A stretch of 64,000 nt of DNA, taken from Streptomyces sp. NBC_00223 (GTDB taxonomy: Bacteria > Actinomycetota > Actinomycetes > Streptomycetales > Streptomycetaceae). The position numbers and the translations under genes were made by a program. This document shows, in pieces, positions 36,859-45,520 of this stretch. Every line of letters begins with the position of its first letter. The first letter of the stretch is position 1. The stretch covers positions 558,001-622,000 of the forward strand of contig NZ_CP108109.1 in assembly GCF_036199905.1 (NCBI RefSeq). The letters run 5' to 3'. Under the pieces are notes generated by a model that was given only the letters and a program-made list of their open reading frames with translations, searched no databases and was not told the origin of the DNA.

Positions 36859-37898
36859 CAGCCCGCCTCCTGTTCGCGTTCGCCCTGCTCGTACTCGGCG
36901 GCGTCGAGGCCCGCGCGCTGCGGTACGACCGTGTACGCGGGGTCAAGCGCCGAGGCGACGCCCGCCGCGAAGATCCCGAACCGGGTGCAGGCCGACCCCG
37001 CCAGCAGCGCCAGCCCGCCCGCGACAGCGGCGGCGCGACTGCGGTGCCCGAACAGCGCGGCCGTCGCGGCGCCGCCCGCCGTCAGACACTTGGCCGTACG
37101 CAGCAGCGTCCCGGCCCGGCCCTCGCGGTAGGTCTCGGCGACCATGCCGAGCCGCCGTTCGGCCGCCCGGGTCGCGGCGCCCTCGCCGGCCGCCGCGAGG
37201 ACGGCGGCGGCGCGGGCGGGCGCGTTCTCGTACCCGGGGCCCACGACGAGCGCCATCCCGGCCGCGGCCGCCGTCGCCGACGCGGCGAACAGGTACGGCA
37301 GTTCGCGGTGGGCGCCGTGCCAGGCGGGCACCGCGGTGTCGGCGGCCAGGACGGCGGTGTAGGCGGCGAGCGCCGGGCCGAGTACGGCCGCGGCGCCGGT
37401 CGCGGCGGCCCCGATCCTGGGGGTGCGGCCGGTGACCGCGCACAGCGCGGCCGCTCCGGCGGCGGGCCCGTAGACCGACAGCAGCCAGGAGCCGACGCTC
37501 ATCGGCGAGGTGGGCTTGAACACCCGCAGCATGTGGTGGAAGCGGGCCGGCCGGCCCAGGTCGTGCACGAGCGCGGCGGCCGACAGCGAGACGGCCGTGA
37601 GGGAGGAGACCTTCATCGCGGTCGCCGTCGTGCCCCGGCCGGTCGCGTGGGCGCCGGCCGCGAGCACCGAGCCCGCTCCGGCCAGGCCGCCGAGGAAGAA
37701 GTACCCGGCGATGTCGAGGGCGGACCAGGACGGCGGTTTGATCACGGGCTTGCCGTAGTAGGAGCCGAACTCGGCGCGCGGGACCATCAGTTCCTCGCCG
37801 CCGCGGCGACGGCCCCGGCGCCGCCCGCCGGTTCCGGCGGTTCCGGCGGTACCGCCGGTTCCGGCGGCCTTCCGCGCGGTCTCTTCGAAGGCGCTCAT
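36858..37898 (-). CDS. NrfD/PsrC-type membrane subunit of formate dehydrogenase
   Basis: This 346-residue integral membrane protein probably anchors the dehydrogenase and passes electrons to quinone. A Gly/Ala/Arg-rich N-terminus (RRRGRRRGG) precedes GSYYGKPVIKPPSWSALDIAGYFFLGGLAGAGSVLAAGA, the usual NrfD opening. About eight helices follow, including HDLGRPARFHHMLRVFKPTSPMSVGSW, the typical NrfD quinone-site segment. It has no heme-binding histidine set like FdnI. The start overlaps the Fe-S subunit stop by 4 bp. Ribosome site GGAAGGGGTCGCG (weak) precedes the ATG at 37898. Confidence 0.88.
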   Translation of the reverse strand: MSAFEETARKAAGTGGTAGTAGTGGRRRGRRRGGEELMVPRAEFGSYYGKPVIKPPSWSALDIAGYFFLGGLAGAGSVLAAGAHATGRGTTATAMKVSSLTAVSLSAAALVHDLGRPARFHHMLRVFKPTSPMSVGSWLLSVYGPAAGAAALCAVTGRTPRIGAAATGAAAVLGPALAAYTAVLAADTAVPAWHGAHRELPYLFAASATAAAAGMALVVGPGYENAPARAAAVLAAAGEGAATRAAERRLGMVAETYREGRAGTLLRTAKCLTAGGAATAALFGHRSRAAAVAGGLALLAGSACTRFGIFAAGVASALDPAYTVVPQRAGLDAAEYEQGEREQEAG

Positions 37899-38926
37899 CG
37901 CGACCCCTTCCACCGGGTCAGTGCGGGCAGGGCGAAGGACAGCGCGCAGGCGCCGACCAGGGAGAGCGCGGCGGCGCCCGCGTGCTTCCACATCGTAGGC
38001 AGGTCGCGGGTGGTGACGACGGGGTCGGGCGGCAGACCGTACACCTCGGGCCGGTCGAGCAGCAGAAAGAAGGCGCCGTCGCCGCCCACGCCGTCGTCCG
38101 GGTCGTGGCCGTAGAGGCGCGCGTCGGCCACGCCCGCCTCGTGCAGCTGCTCGACCCGCAGGGCGGCCCGTTCGCGCAGTTCGTCCAGCGGGCCGAACTG
38201 GATGGACTCGGTCGGGCAGGCCTTGGCGCAGGCCGGTTCCTGGCCGTCGCCGAGCCGGTCGTAGCACAGGGTGCACTTGAACACCCGCCCGTCGGAGGGC
38301 CGTTGCTCGATCACACCGTACGGGCAGGCCGGGACGCAGTAGCCGCAGCCGTTGCAGATGTCCTCCTGGACCACGACCGTGCCGAACTCGGTGCGGAACA
38401 GCGAGCCGGTCGGGCACACGTCCAGACAGGCGGCGTGGGTGCAGTGCTTGCACACGTCGGAGGACATCAGCCAGCGCAAGTCGCCCCCGGCGCCGGGCAG
38501 TCCGGGGGCGGTCGGCGCCGTGTCGGCCGATTCGGTCCCGGCGAGCGGGAGTTGAGTGCGGCCGTCGGGTGCCGGGACGCTCGCGGAGTCGGGTGCGGGG
38601 ACGCTCGCGGAGTCGGGTGCGGGGACGCTCGCGGAGTCGGGCGCGGGGACGCTCGCGGGAGGGGCCGCCGCCGGTGTCGACTGCTCGATGAAGGCCACAT
38701 GCCGCCACGTCGAGGCGCCCAGGCTCTGCGTGTTGTCGTAACTCATCCCGCTGAGGGTCAGCCCGTCCTCGGGGACGGCGTTCCACTCCTTGCACGCCAC
38801 CTCGCACGCCTTGCAGCCGATGCAGACGGAGGTGTCGGTGAAGAAGCCGACGCGCGGCGGGGCCTGCGGGTGGCCGGCGTCCCGCGCGGGGTCCGGCTCG
38901 GGGCCGCTGAGCGGGTGGCCGGTCAT
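37895..38926 (-). CDS. formate dehydrogenase iron-sulfur (beta) subunit with internal PAPDSASV repeats
   Basis: This is a 343-residue ferredoxin-like electron-transfer subunit. Four [4Fe-4S] motif groups are visible: CIGCKACEVACKEW, VCKHCTHAACLDVCP, CNGCGYCVPACPYG and CTLCYDRLGDGQEPACAKACP. A C-terminal helix (about 315-335, AALSLVGACALSFALPAL) anchors it to the membrane. Between cluster groups I and II sits a low-complexity insert made of four near-identical PAPDSASV units encoded by a 24-bp tandem repeat, absent from usual homologues. It is one base from the alpha-subunit stop and overlaps the gamma start. Confidence 0.93.
   Translation of the reverse strand: MTGHPLSGPEPDPARDAGHPQAPPRVGFFTDTSVCIGCKACEVACKEWNAVPEDGLTLSGMSYDNTQSLGASTWRHVAFIEQSTPAAAPPASVPAPDSASVPAPDSASVPAPDSASVPAPDGRTQLPLAGTESADTAPTAPGLPGAGGDLRWLMSSDVCKHCTHAACLDVCPTGSLFRTEFGTVVVQEDICNGCGYCVPACPYGVIEQRPSDGRVFKCTLCYDRLGDGQEPACAKACPTESIQFGPLDELRERAALRVEQLHEAGVADARLYGHDPDDGVGGDGAFFLLLDRPEVYGLPPDPVVTTRDLPTMWKHAGAAALSLVGACALSFALPALTRWKGSR
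38574..38660. repeat. 24-bp in-frame tandem repeat inside the Fe-S subunit gene
   Basis: The unit (starting GGGACGCTCGCGGAGTCGGG, 24 bp) occurs at 38574-38597, 38598-38621 and 38622-38645, plus a partial copy to 38660. The copies are nearly identical, so the array is recent or homogenised. Each unit adds eight residues (PAPDSASV) to a loop, so copy number can change without a frameshift. Confidence 0.9.
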
Positions 38927-38927
38927 G

Positions 38928-41900
38928 TCAGACCTCCGTTCCTGTGGTCTCGGTGATGCCCGCCCTGCGGCGGTAGGCGGCGACCAGCTCCGGGAGGTCG
39001 CGGCCGCGCGGCCGGCGGCCGGGGCGGATGTCGGCGGTGAGCGCCTTGTCCTCCTGGATCAGGGAGTTGGGGTCCAGCGCCATGGCGACGAGTTCATTGG
39101 CCGCGTCGCCGGTGGCGATCCCGTTGGGCCCCCAGTGGAACGGCAGTCCGATCTGGTGGACGGTCCGCCCGTGCACGGTCAGGGTTCTGATCCGCTCGGT
39201 CACCAGCACCCGCGCCTCGACCGCGTTGCGCGCGGTCACGATGGTGGCCCAGCCGCCGTGCGCGAGGCCTCGTTCGGCGGCCAGCGCCGGGGAGATCTCG
39301 CAGAAGAACTCCGGCTGGAGTTCCGACAGATACGGCGACCAGCGGCTCATCCCGCCCGCCGTGAAGTGCTCGGTCAGCCGGTGGGTGGTGACCACGTACG
39401 GGTACACGCCCGCGCCGGGCTCGTCGCCGCTGGGGTGGTAGCGGTTGCCCTCGCGGGCCACGAGCCTGCGCACGGGCGAACGCGGCCGGCGGGGGTGGAG
39501 GGCGTTGCCGAACGGCGAGTCCTGCGGCTCGTAGTGCGTGGGCAGCGGCCCGTCCTCCAGCCCGGCGGGCGCGTACAGCCACCCCTTGCCGTCCGCCTGC
39601 ATGATGAACGGGTCGTCGCCGCGCAGCGCGTCGGGCCCGGTGGCGCCCTCGGCCGGTACGAAGTCCGGCGCCCGGTCGGGGATGAAGTCGGGTACGTCGC
39701 GGCCGGTCCACCGGCCCGCGTCCGGGTCCCACCACACATACGCCTTGCGGTCGCTCCACGGTGTGCCGTCGGGCGCGGCGGAGGCGCGGTTGTAGAGGAT
39801 GCGGCGGTTCGCGGGCCAGGCCCAGGCCCACTCGGCGGCCACCCAGTCCTGCTCGGTGTGCGGCTTGCGGCGGGCCGCCTGGTTGACGCCGTCCGCGTAG
39901 ACCCCGCAGTAGATCCAGCAGCCGCAGCGGGTGGAGCCGTCGTCCTTGAGTTCGGTGTACGCGCTCAGCGGCGTGCCGTCCGGGCCGTGTCCGTTGATCT
40001 CGGCGAGCACGGCGGCGGCGACCGGTTCGCGCAGCGGGCCGTCGACCGGGTAGTCCCAGGTGAGGTCCTGGATCGGCCGGTCCATCGGGTCGGTCGAGGC
40101 GGCCAGCCGCTCCTTGATCCGGCGGCCGAGGTGGTACATGAACCACAGGTCGCTGCGCGCGTCACCCCCGGGTTCCACGGCCGCGTGGTGCCACTGGAGC
40201 CAGCGGTTGGTGTTGGTGAACGACCCGGACTTCTCGGTGTGCGCGGCGGCCGGGAAGAAGAACACCTCGGTGCCGATGTCCTCGGTGCGCATCTCGCCGG
40301 TCTCGATCTCGGGGCCGTCCTGCCACCAGGTCGCGGACTCGATGAGCGAGAAGTCCCGGACGACGAGCCATTCGAGCTTCGCCATGCCGAGGCGTTGCAG
40401 CCGGGTGTTGGCCGAGCCGACGGCGGGGTTCTCGCCCATCAGGAAGTAGCCCTTGCAGATCCCGTCCAGTTGGGCGAGCACCGTGTCGTACGTGGAGTGG
40501 GAGCCGGTCAGGCGCGGCAGGTGGTCGAAGCAGTAGTCGTTGCCGGCGGTGGCCGCGTCGCCGTAGTACGCCTTGAGCAGGCTGACGAAGTACGCCCGCA
40601 TGTTGCCCCAGAATCCCTTGTCCGTACGGCTGGCGGCGATGAACGTGTCCAGGTTCTGGTGGGCGTGGGCGTGTGGCATGGGCAGATAGCCGGGCAGCAG
40701 GTTGAACAGCGTGGGGATGTCGCTCGACCCCTGGATCGAGGCATGGCCGCGCAGCGCCTGGATGCCGCCGCCCGGACGGCCGATGTTGCCGAGCAGCAGT
40801 TGGAGCACGCTGGCGGCGCGGATGTACTGCGAGCCGGTCGAGTGCTGGGTCCAGCCGACCGCGTAGACGAAGGCGCTGGTGCGGTCGCGGCCGGAGTTGC
40901 GTGTGAGAGCGTCACACACTTGTGAGAGGGTCTCACGCGGGACGCCGCAGGTGGTCTCGACGAGTTCGGGGGTGTAGCGGGCGTAGTGCCGTTTCAGCAC
41001 CTGGTAGACGCAGCGCGGGTGTTGGAGGGTGTCGTCGCGGCGGGGACGGCCCTCGGCGCGGGCGCCGCCGGAGCCGTGGCTCTCCGAGCCGGCCGCGGAG
41101 TGGACGCGGGCGAGGGTGTCGGGGTCGAGGTTCTCGGCGCCCTCGACGCCCTTGCCGTCGCCGTCCTTGGTGTCCGGGGCTGCGCGGCGGTCGTACTGCT
41201 CGTCCACCTCGCCGGCCGGGGACTGCACCTCGGCGCCGTCGTACTGCCAGCTCGCCGGGTCGTAGTGGTGCCGCTCCTCGTCCAGGCCGGAGAAGACGCC
41301 GTCCAGGTCCTCGGTGTCCCGGAAGTCCTCGCCGACCAGGGTGGCGGCGTTGGTGTACGCCAGCACGTACTCGCGGAAATCCTTGCCCTCGCTGAGCACG
41401 TGGTTGATGATCGCGCCGAGGAACGCGATGTCGCTGCCCGCGCGGATCGGTACGTGCAGGTCGGCCAGCGCGCTGGTGCGGGTGAAGCGCGGGTCGACGT
41501 GGATGATCCGCGCGCCGCGCGCCTTGGCCTCCATCACCCACTGGAAGCCGACCGGGTGGGCCTCGGCATAGTTGGAGCCCTGGATGACGATGCAGTCCGC
41601 GTGCTGGAGGTCCTGCATGAAGGTCGTGGCCCCGCCGCGTCCGAAGGACGTGCCCAGTCCGGAGACGGTCGAGCTGTGGCAGACCCGCGCCTGGTTCTCC
41701 ACCTGGATCACGCCGAGGCCGGTCAGCAGCTTCTTGATCAGGTAGTTCTCCTCGTTGTCGAGGGTGGCGCCGCCGAGGCTGGCGATGCCCAGGGTGCGGG
41801 CCGTGCGCAGTCCGTCCTGCTCCCACTGCCAGGTCGCGCGCCGGGTCTCGATCACCCGGTCGGCGACCATGTCCATGGCCGTCTCCAGGTCGAGCGGTTC

Positions 41901-42245
41901 CCAGTCCGCCGCGTACGGGCGGCGGTACAGCACCTGGTGGCGACGGGCGTCGCCGGTGGTGAGCTGGAGGGTCGCCGAGCCCTTGGGGCACAGCCGGCCG
42001 CGGCTGATCGGCGAGTCGGGGTCGCCCTCGATCTGGACGACCTTCTCGTCCTTGACGTACACCTGCTGGCCGCAGCCGACCGCGCAGTACGGGCAGATCG
42101 AACCCACCACCCGGTCGGCGGTCGCGGTGCGGGGGGTCAGCTCCTCGGTCCGCCGCGACATGGCGGCTCGGCCGCGGCCGAGCCGGTCGGCGCCGGTCAG
42201 CTGGCGGTACACCGGCCAGCCCCGGATCAGTTTGCGCGCGCCCAT
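38928..42245 (-). CDS. formate dehydrogenase major subunit, molybdopterin, Cys type
   Basis: This is the catalytic subunit of a membrane-linked formate dehydrogenase (formate to CO2). The 1105-residue product has an N-terminal [4Fe-4S] domain (SICPYCAVGCGQQVYV, GRLCPKGSATLQL), the molybdopterin core, and the C-terminal Mo-binding domain (SPYLSELQPEFFCEISPALAAERGLAHGGWATI, GLPFHWGPNGIATGDAANELV). The metal ligand is Cys (about residue 190, QARVCHSSTVSGLG), not selenocysteine. A low-complexity acidic insert lies at about 350-400. No Tat signal is visible at the N-terminus (MGARKLIRGWPVYRQL), unlike E. coli FdnG. AGGAGGACGCG precedes the ATG. Confidence 0.94.
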   Translation of the reverse strand: MGARKLIRGWPVYRQLTGADRLGRGRAAMSRRTEELTPRTATADRVVGSICPYCAVGCGQQVYVKDEKVVQIEGDPDSPISRGRLCPKGSATLQLTTGDARRHQVLYRRPYAADWEPLDLETAMDMVADRVIETRRATWQWEQDGLRTARTLGIASLGGATLDNEENYLIKKLLTGLGVIQVENQARVCHSSTVSGLGTSFGRGGATTFMQDLQHADCIVIQGSNYAEAHPVGFQWVMEAKARGARIIHVDPRFTRTSALADLHVPIRAGSDIAFLGAIINHVLSEGKDFREYVLAYTNAATLVGEDFRDTEDLDGVFSGLDEERHHYDPASWQYDGAEVQSPAGEVDEQYDRRAAPDTKDGDGKGVEGAENLDPDTLARVHSAAGSESHGSGGARAEGRPRRDDTLQHPRCVYQVLKRHYARYTPELVETTCGVPRETLSQVCDALTRNSGRDRTSAFVYAVGWTQHSTGSQYIRAASVLQLLLGNIGRPGGGIQALRGHASIQGSSDIPTLFNLLPGYLPMPHAHAHQNLDTFIAASRTDKGFWGNMRAYFVSLLKAYYGDAATAGNDYCFDHLPRLTGSHSTYDTVLAQLDGICKGYFLMGENPAVGSANTRLQRLGMAKLEWLVVRDFSLIESATWWQDGPEIETGEMRTEDIGTEVFFFPAAAHTEKSGSFTNTNRWLQWHHAAVEPGGDARSDLWFMYHLGRRIKERLAASTDPMDRPIQDLTWDYPVDGPLREPVAAAVLAEINGHGPDGTPLSAYTELKDDGSTRCGCWIYCGVYADGVNQAARRKPHTEQDWVAAEWAWAWPANRRILYNRASAAPDGTPWSDRKAYVWWDPDAGRWTGRDVPDFIPDRAPDFVPAEGATGPDALRGDDPFIMQADGKGWLYAPAGLEDGPLPTHYEPQDSPFGNALHPRRPRSPVRRLVAREGNRYHPSGDEPGAGVYPYVVTTHRLTEHFTAGGMSRWSPYLSELQPEFFCEISPALAAERGLAHGGWATIVTARNAVEARVLVTERIRTLTVHGRTVHQIGLPFHWGPNGIATGDAANELVAMALDPNSLIQEDKALTADIRPGRRPRGRDLPELVAAYRRRAGITETTGTEV

Positions 42246-43116
42246 CGCGTCCTCCTGTGCGAGGCGATCACGGACATGGGGGGTTCGGGGGCGCGTGCCC
42301 CCTCAAGGCATACCTCCGCCCCGGCAGCCCCGCGACCGGACGCCCACCCGGAGCCCCGACTCCCGGAGGATTCCCCCGGCCCCCGCACCGCGGCGAGAAC
42401 CGCCCTGCGGGAGGACCGCTTCGACCCCCGCAACTCCGGTCGGCGCGGACCGCATCCGCAGGCCCGTTCGGCCCTCTCGAACCCGCCCCAATCCGGGCCC
42501 CGGCCTGCGCCCATGAGCCTGGCGGCTGCGGCGAACATGGCACGTCCCCGTAAAGCCCGCGAGCTCCGCCGGACCTGGCCTGCACCCGCAAGCCCGGGCG
42601 GGCTTGGCACCGGCTCCCACTCGTCGGTCCAGCCCGCCCGTGAGTCGACGGGCTGCGCCTGGACCGCTCCGGGGCCCCGATCCCGCGACTGCCGAGTGCT
42701 GCGGTCGGACCCGCCGCCTCCGCCCAGGGCGATCGCCGAGGGCCCCACGGCCACGCAGCACCAGCGGGCGGCCCCACGGGCCGGTGGGTGAAGCCGGGGC
42801 CACTTCCGTATGCCCAAGCCGCACCGGCGTGCGGGCGGCGAGCCCCCGTGAGCCCGGAGGGCTCCGGCGAACCCGTCCCGCCCGTGAGCCGGCCGACGGA
42901 TCCGGCGAAACGGCCGTACAGGACGACGCCCTCGCCGCAGGCGGCGTCGTAGTCCAGGCTGCCCGCGCGGAGCTGACAGGCCCAGCCGTGTTTGCCTGAA
43001 ACGGCTGCCAAGGGCCGTGGCGACGACCATGCGCACCAGAGGTACCCGCCGCAGGCGGTCAGCGGAATCGGCCGCCCTCGCAAGTCCGGCGTGCTGCGGC
43101 CGGTTCAGGACCCTGG
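42246..43116. other. gene-poor 870-bp spacer with decayed sequence
   Basis: No reading frame here has a credible start, ribosome site and family match, although several stay open because of GC content. The stretch is rich in short dyads of GCC and CGG. It includes a 59-bp second copy of part of the ATP-grasp gene (42915-42973). The fdh operon promoter should lie near 42246-42320, and the 3' end of the ATP-grasp transcript at the other side. Confidence 0.6.
42915..42973. repeat. 59-bp ectopic copy of the 3' part of the ATP-grasp gene
   Basis: Positions 42915-42973 match 43221-43279 at 56 of 59 bases in the same orientation, offset by 306 bp. Read on the reverse strand both encode LRAG-x-LDYDA-xx-GEGVVLY. 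Homology stops sharply on both sides, so this is a partial duplication or a remnant, not a second gene. Confidence 0.85.
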
Positions 43117-44400
43117 TCAGCCGAGCGCAGCGGAGAGGCGGGATTCCACCTCCGCGAGGTGGGGCCGGTCGGGGGCCACTGCCACGTAGCGCCAGCCGGT
43201 GCCCTCCGCCGGGCGGTCGGCGTACAGGACGACGCCCTCGCCGCGGCCGGCGTCGTAGTCCAGGCCGCCCGCGCGGAGCCGGTCGAGCGCCTGGGCGAAG
43301 GTGAGGCTCGGGCCCGGGGCCGCCGTGGCCATGATCCACGCCGGGGCCGGGTGCCCCGCGGACGCGGTGAGCCGGCCGACCATCGCGTGCGGGGTGGTCG
43401 TCGCGGTCCGCCGCACGTTGCACTCGGTCGCGTACAGCAGGCCGTCCTCGGCCACGACGGCGTCGATGTCGTACGGCCCGAAGTACCCGCCCCGCGCCAG
43501 GCGGTGACCCAACTCCCGCCCCCAGCCGTGCAGTTCACCGCGCACCCGGTCGGTGTCGGTGCCCGGCGCGGGCGAGTGGTAGCCAGTGAAGGCGCCGTCG
43601 ACCGTACGCATCTCGCCGTCGAACCGGAAGCGCGGACCCGCGGGCGTCGCCTCGAACTGGGCGCTGACCGACGCGGTGTGCGCCACGTACTCCTCCACGA
43701 TCCACCGGCTGCCCGCCGGCTCGGGCCCGGGCAGGGGCTCGTCGCGCCCGACGAACCGCAGCCCGTGGCCGCCGGCCGCCCGGTCCGGCTTGACGACCAC
43801 CCGGGCGTACCGGGCAAGCACGTCCCTTACGGTACTCGGCAGTTCGGCGCCGTCGCAGACCCGGCCGTGCGGCAGCCGCATGCCCAGTTCCTCGGCGGTC
43901 GCGCGGAAGCCCGCCTTGGTGTTGTGGTGGGCGACCCCGGCCAGCGCCTCGGGGCCGATCGCCGGTCCCGACCTGCCGAGGGTGCACACGGGCGTGCCGA
44001 GATCGGCGGCCAGCGCCATGGTGGGCGCGTCCAGGACGATGGGCAGCAGCCGGGTCCCGGGCCGGCGGGCACCGTACTCGCGCAGCCGGTCGACGAGCCC
44101 GTCGTGGTGGTGGACCGTCTCAGCGGTCGACACCCCCAGGTCGTCACGGAGAGTGATCGTATGGACGGAGTCCCGCCGGATACCAAGCGCCGCGCAGGCG
44201 TAGCGGGTGAAGGGCTCCGACAGCGGCACGGAGGTGAGCAGGACATCACCCGGCCGGGTCAGCCAGATCTCGCGGGGCGCCTGCTCGGCCCACTTCCGGG
44301 CAGGGGCGTGTTCGCGCAGGTCGAGCGCGGTCGGCGAGGCGAAGTTGGCGAGGATGATCAGGGCCGCGTCATCGTGGGAGGTCAGCGCCATGCCTCCCAT
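43117..44400 (-). CDS. ATP-grasp family protein (carboxylate-amine ligase-like)
   Basis: This is a 427-residue probable ATP-dependent ligase. The N-terminal part is a pre-grasp-like alpha/beta domain (ALIILANFASPTALDLREHAP). The ATP-grasp core includes the Lys strand VVVKPDRAAGGHGLRFVGRDEPL, RWIVEEYVAHTASVSAQFEA, and the metal-binding acidic segment GYFGPYDIDAVVAEDGLLYATECNVRRTATTTPHAM (D, E and N). A C-terminal segment LRAGGLDYDAGRGEGVVLY ends the fold. It resembles actinomycete ligases that join amino acids to small peptides or natural products, but the substrate is unknown. The ATG at 44400 follows GGGGGAA, and the inner ATG at 44391 is too close to its GGAGG. Confidence 0.8.
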   Translation of the reverse strand: MGGMALTSHDDAALIILANFASPTALDLREHAPARKWAEQAPREIWLTRPGDVLLTSVPLSEPFTRYACAALGIRRDSVHTITLRDDLGVSTAETVHHHDGLVDRLREYGARRPGTRLLPIVLDAPTMALAADLGTPVCTLGRSGPAIGPEALAGVAHHNTKAGFRATAEELGMRLPHGRVCDGAELPSTVRDVLARYARVVVKPDRAAGGHGLRFVGRDEPLPGPEPAGSRWIVEEYVAHTASVSAQFEATPAGPRFRFDGEMRTVDGAFTGYHSPAPGTDTDRVRGELHGWGRELGHRLARGGYFGPYDIDAVVAEDGLLYATECNVRRTATTTPHAMVGRLTASAGHPAPAWIMATAAPGPSLTFAQALDRLRAGGLDYDAGRGEGVVLYADRPAEGTGWRYVAVAPDRPHLAEVESRLSAALG

Positions 44401-44592
44401 GTTCCCCCGATTCGCGCGCGCAGCCATTCAGGGGCGGGAGGACCGATGACGCGTGAATCGCCGCGCTCGGGGCACACGCCGAGGGACAGGGCGCAGTGCC
44501 GCGCCCGAAGCCCCGGGGCGCGGCGGCCACCGTACGTCACCGCCCGCAGAACCCCGGGAGCCCGCGGAACCCTGAGTACGAGGTGATGTCCT

Positions 44593-45261
44593 GTGGTCGC
44601 AGCACTGACCGGTGAGCGCGGCATGCTGACCCTGCCGGGCGTCTACGCACCCCAGCACGACACGCGCATCCTGATGCGGGCCCTCCACCGCGAGCGCATC
44701 CGCCCGGGGGCGGACGTACTCGACGTCGGGACGGGCAGCGGCGCCCTGGCCGTCTGCGCCGCCCAACTCGGCGCCCGGGTGACGGCGGTCGACATCGCGT
44801 GGCGGGCGGTGCTGTGCGCCCGGGTGAACGCGGCGCTCAGCGGCCAGCGGGTGACCGTACGGCGCGGCGACCTGTCCGTCGCGGGTGGCGGATACGACCT
44901 GGTGATCAGCAATCCGCCGTATGTGCCCGCGCCCGACCACGAGTTGCCCCGGCGCGGGCGGGCCAGGGCCTGGGACGGCGGGCCCGACGGGCGGGACGTG
45001 GTGGACCGCGTCTGCCGGTCGGCGGCGCGGTCACTGCGGCCGCGCGGTGTGCTGCTGATGGTCCACTCCGAGCTGTGCGACACCGAGACCACGCTCCGGC
45101 AACTGCGCCGGGCGGGGCTGCGCGCGACGGTCAGCGACCGTGAACTGATCCCGTTCGGACCGGTGTTGCGGTCACGGCTGGAGTGGCTGCGCCGGCGGGG
45201 GCTGGTGGCGGAGAGCCAGGACAAGGAAGAGTTGGTGGTCATCCGTGCCGAACGTCCCTGA
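44593..45261 (+). CDS. HemK-like SAM-dependent methyltransferase
   Basis: This 222-residue Rossmann-fold methyltransferase has the glycine-rich SAM loop DVLDVGTGSGALAVCAA, the acidic end of strand 2 (VTAVDIAWRAVL), and the NPPY motif (YDLVISNPPYVPAP), which marks N-methylation of glutamine, adenine or similar amide/amine groups. It lacks the N-terminal helical domain of true PrmC/HemK. The start is GTG at 44593. The C-terminal 17 bp overlap the CDGSH gene, so the two are coupled. Partners suggest a dedicated redox maturation or natural-product step rather than release-factor methylation. Confidence 0.85.
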   Translation: MVAALTGERGMLTLPGVYAPQHDTRILMRALHRERIRPGADVLDVGTGSGALAVCAAQLGARVTAVDIAWRAVLCARVNAALSGQRVTVRRGDLSVAGGGYDLVISNPPYVPAPDHELPRRGRARAWDGGPDGRDVVDRVCRSAARSLRPRGVLLMVHSELCDTETTLRQLRRAGLRATVSDRELIPFGPVLRSRLEWLRRRGLVAESQDKEELVVIRAERP

Positions 45262-45520
45262 ACGCCATGATGAAAGTTCCCCGACACACCCCGGCGCGCG
45301 CCCCCGCCGGATCTCGGTCGAGCGCGACGGCCCCCTGCTGGTGGAGGGCCCGGTGACGGTCGTGGGCGAGGACGGCACGGAGGTCACGTCCGACCGCTTC
45401 ACGGTCGCGGTGTGCGTGTGCCGGCGCAGCCGTACGTATCCCTGGTGCGACACGAGCCACCGGCGGCGTACGAGGCCGGCGCCGGATACGGACGCCGCCC
45501 GCGACGGGGACCCGCGATGA
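45245..45520 (+). CDS. CDGSH iron-sulfur domain protein
   Basis: This is a 91-residue protein with the [2Fe-2S] mitoNEET-type binding motif C-x-C-x(n)-C-x-x-(x)-H, seen as VCVCRRSRTYPWCDTSHRR. The three Cys and one His ligands are intact. An N-terminal strand-rich part (RRISVERDGPLLVEGPVTVV) precedes it. CDGSH proteins donate electrons or clusters to partner oxidoreductases. Here the partner is probably the diiron-type protein encoded next, which starts within its stop codon (ATGA). The GTG start at 45245 overlaps the methyltransferase. Confidence 0.88.
   Translation: MPNVPERHDESSPTHPGARPRRISVERDGPLLVEGPVTVVGEDGTEVTSDRFTVAVCVCRRSRTYPWCDTSHRRRTRPAPDTDAARDGDPR

Noticed and set aside
38574-38660. 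Possible CRISPR-like array
   Set aside because: The repeat units are contiguous without spacers and lie in frame inside a coding region, so it is a tandem repeat and not a CRISPR.
38790-40925. Long forward open frame of about 710 codons
   Set aside because: It is antisense to formate dehydrogenase and lacks start context or recognisable motifs.
40895-40945. GTGTGAGAG...CACAC/CTCAC short dyads
   Set aside because: They lie inside the formate dehydrogenase coding sequence and fit its codons (SQVCDALTRN), so an operator role is unlikely.
42246-43116. A second ATP-grasp or other gene in the spacer
   Set aside because: Only 59 bp match the ATP-grasp gene, with no start, ribosome site or continued homology, so I list it as a duplicated fragment.
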